Shown here: positions 4,748 through 6,740 of the stretch, one piece after another
Layout of the letters: each line of letters starts with the position of its first letter
Numbering within the stretch: the first letter of the stretch is position 1
NCBI GenBank assembly: GCA_902474785.1
Contig: CABRXB010000062.1
Location: 1 to 6,740 of the forward strand
Direction: 5' to 3'
Source: an uncultured Eubacteriales bacterium
GTDB lineage: Bacteria > Bacillota > Clostridia > Oscillospirales > Feifaniaceae
Length of the DNA stretch: 6,740 nt
Translations under genes and position numbers: made by a program
Notes under the pieces: generated by a model
Seen by the model: only the letters and a program-made list of their open reading frames with translations
Told to the model about the DNA's origin: nothing
Databases searched by the model: none

Positions 4748-6740
4748 ATGTTACTTTCTAAAAAATGGCTCACTGAATTCGTCGATTTGGATGTGACGCC
4801 CCGCGAATTTGCAAGCACCATGGCCATGACCGGCTTTTGCATCGGCGGCTATGAGCAAGAGGGCAACGAGATCGAGGATGTGGTGGTGGGCCGTCTGCTC
4901 AAAGTGGAGCGTCATCCCACGGTCGAAAAGTATTTTGTCTGCCAGGTCGACGTGGGCGGCGGCCGCGTGCTCCAGCAGGTCACCGCCGCCACCAATCTTG
5001 TCGAGGGCGGACTGTGCCCCGTCTGTCTGCCGGGCGGCCACGTCAAGGGCGGCGCCCCCATTGGCGACGTGGAGTTTGACGGCGTCAAGAGCTCGGGCAT
5101 GATGTGCTCGCTGCCCGAACTCGGACTGACGCAAAACGATTTCCCCTATGGCATTGAAAACGGCATCTTCTTCATCGAAGAACCCTGCGAAATCGGGCAG
5201 GATATCCGGCCCGTCCTGGGGCTTGACGACACGGTCTATGATGTGGAGATCACGGCCAACCGGCCCGACGGACACTCGGTCATCGGCGTGGCGCGCGAGG
5301 TGGCGGCAGCCTTCCACAAGCCCTTCCAGGGGCACGAGCCGAAGGTCAGAGCGGGCGCCGGCAACATCGAGGAGCTGGTCAACGCCCGCGTGGAATCCCC
5401 CGACCTCTGCCCGCGCTACACGGTGCGCGCCGTCAAAAACGTCAAGATTGGGCCCTCCCCCAAATGGCTGCGCGAGCGCATCCGCGCCGGCGGCATGCGC
5501 CCCATCAACAACATCGTCGACATCACAAACTATGTCATGATGGAATACGGCCAGCCCATGCACGCCTTTGACATCCGCGAACTGATCGGCAAGGGCGGCG
5601 CGGCGCAGATCGTCGTGCGTCAGGCCGGCGACGACAAGACGTTTGTCACACTCGACCATCAGGAACGCACGCTCTCTCCCGAGATGCTCATGATCTGCAA
5701 CGCCCACGAACCCGTCGGTCTGGCCGGCATCATGGGCGGCCTTCAGTCGGGCATCAAGGAGGACACCACCACCGTGGTGTTTGAGTCCGCCAATTTCTAC
5801 GGCCCCGGCCTTCGTCGCTCGGGCCGCAAGCTCGGATTGCGCACCGATGCGCTTGCCCACTATGAAAAGGGCATCGACGCGCAGATGACGGTCGACGCCG
5901 TCAACCGCTGCTGTGAACTGTGTGAGCTGCTCGAATGCGCCGAGGTTCTCGACGGCATCATCGACATCGACAACACCGGCTACAAGCAGCACGTTGTCAA
6001 ACTCGAGCCCGACAAGATCAACAGGCTGTGCGGGACCGACATCCCCAGAGAGCGTATGGTTGAAATCCTCGAGAGCCTTCAGTTTGAAGTCAGGGGCGAC
6101 GATGTGTATGTTCCCACCCACCGCGGCGACGTGGAGGGCATGGCGGATCTCGCCGAAGAGGTCGTGCGCATGTACGGGCTCAACAACGTCCCCTCGCAGC
6201 TTCACAAGGGCGGCACGCCGCAGGGAAAATACTCCCCCGAGCAGAAGTTCGAGCGGCACATGGTGCAAACGCTGCTGGGCTTTGGTTTCTTTGAGTCCAT
6301 CACCTACACCTTCATCTCCCCGCGCTACTACGACAAAATCCGCATGCCCAAAGATTCGCCCCTGCGCAACTCCATCGTCATCTCCAACCCCTTAGGAGAG
6401 GACACCAGCATCATGCGCACCACAACGCTTCCCTCCATGCTCGAAACGCTGTCCAAGAATTACAGCTATCGAAACGAAGCGGCGCGCATCTTCGAGCTCG
6501 GCAAGATCTTTCTCCCCAACGAGGATATTGAGCAACTGCCCGATGAGCGCGTGATTTTGACGCTGGGCACCTACAATGCAGGCGATTTCTACGCGCTCAA
6601 GGGCGTTGTGGAGACGCTGCTGCGCGAACTGCATGTCAAACCCGCCGCCTTCAACGCCAGGCGCGACGACCCCACCTTCCACCCCGGCCGTTGCGCCTCC
6701 ATTGTGATCGACGGCGTGGAAATCGGCGTCATCGGAGAAA
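4748..6740 (+). CDS. pheT: Phenylalanyl-tRNA synthetase beta subunit (3' end outside window)
   Basis: Partner of PheS; the beta subunit binds tRNA-Phe and hydrolyses mischarged Tyr-tRNA-Phe. The first 664 codons are present; the family usually has about 790-810, so the window edge removes the end of the core and the C-terminal ferredoxin-like anticodon-binding domain. Visible in order are the OB-fold tRNA-binding domain (about 45-150, with HPTVEKYFVCQVDVG and GMMCS.PELGL), the B3/B4 editing domain (about 210-390), the B5 domain (about 420-490, KINRLCGTDIP to EEVVRMYGLNNVPS) and the catalytic-like core from about 495 (NPLGEDTSIMRTTTLPSMLE). Editing residues His272 (QPMHAFD), the LAGIMGG loop (325-331) and Glu346 (VFESANF) match the Thermus His261/Glu334 site, so proofreading is probably intact. 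GGAGGG (4733-4738) lies 9 nt before the ATG and abuts the pheS stop codon, which suggests coupled translation. Confidence 0.98.
   Translation, partial: MLLSKKWLTEFVDLDVTPREFASTMAMTGFCIGGYEQEGNEIEDVVVGRLLKVERHPTVEKYFVCQVDVGGGRVLQQVTAATNLVEGGLCPVCLPGGHVKGGAPIGDVEFDGVKSSGMMCSLPELGLTQNDFPYGIENGIFFIEEPCEIGQDIRPVLGLDDTVYDVEITANRPDGHSVIGVAREVAAAFHKPFQGHEPKVRAGAGNIEELVNARVESPDLCPRYTVRAVKNVKIGPSPKWLRERIRAGGMRPINNIVDITNYVMMEYGQPMHAFDIRELIGKGGAAQIVVRQAGDDKTFVTLDHQERTLSPEMLMICNAHEPVGLAGIMGGLQSGIKEDTTTVVFESANFYGPGLRRSGRKLGLRTDALAHYEKGIDAQMTVDAVNRCCELCELLECAEVLDGIIDIDNTGYKQHVVKLEPDKINRLCGTDIPRERMVEILESLQFEVRGDDVYVPTHRGDVEGMADLAEEVVRMYGLNNVPSQLHKGGTPQGKYSPEQKFERHMVQTLLGFGFFESITYTFISPRYYDKIRMPKDSPLRNSIVISNPLGEDTSIMRTTTLPSMLETLSKNYSYRNEAARIFELGKIFLPNEDIEQLPDERVILTLGTYNAGDFYALKGVVETLLRELHVKPAAFNARRDDPTFHPGRCASIVIDGVEIGVIGE

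Noticed and set aside
4751..6268. 505-codon open frame on the minus strand
   Set aside because: It is antisense to pheT, whose domains are continuous and recognisable. The product is rich in Val, Asp, His and Ala, typical of an antisense shadow in GC-rich genes.

Overview
The window looks like chromosomal DNA from a GC-rich member of the Firmicutes, most likely an anaerobic clostridial lineage such as the Oscillospiraceae/Ruminococcaceae. This is inferred from strong GGAGG-type ribosome binding sites, SigA-like promoters, a tRNA-Phe-specific T-box leader on pheST and a Firmicutes-type PheS with a CxxC...CxxC insert. I cannot name the species.

Layout. (1) Positions 1-597 hold no convincing gene. 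They contain a cluster of GC-rich inverted repeats, the most striking being a 92-nt segment (304-395) that can fold almost completely into a closed four-way cloverleaf. (2) Positions 598-3164 carry two tandem alanine racemase paralogues on the minus strand, about 55-60% identical by eye over their N-terminal third. The upstream copy is 1983-3164 and the downstream copy is 598-1776. Each has its own extended -10 promoter. Both replace the active-site Tyr known as Tyr354 (Geobacillus stearothermophilus numbering) with Pro. (3) Positions 3165-3316 form a compact divergent control region, with one promoter firing left into the racemases and one firing right into pheST. (4) Positions 3317-3663 are a complete T-box riboswitch with a TTC (Phe) specifier, a canonical T-box sequence and an intrinsic terminator. 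(5) Positions 3710-4732 encode pheS, and 4748 to the window end encode pheT, which is cut off at the right edge.

How the parts work together. Uncharged tRNA-Phe should bind the leader, block the terminator and allow pheST transcription, so that phenylalanyl-tRNA synthetase is made when charging falls. The racemases should supply D-alanine (possibly also another D-amino acid) for peptidoglycan. They share only the intergenic control region with pheST, not a pathway.

I see no mobile element, CRISPR array, tRNA or rRNA gene, and no evidence for a new multi-gene system. The items most worth following up are the cloverleaf repeat and the shared Tyr-to-Pro substitution in the racemase pair.
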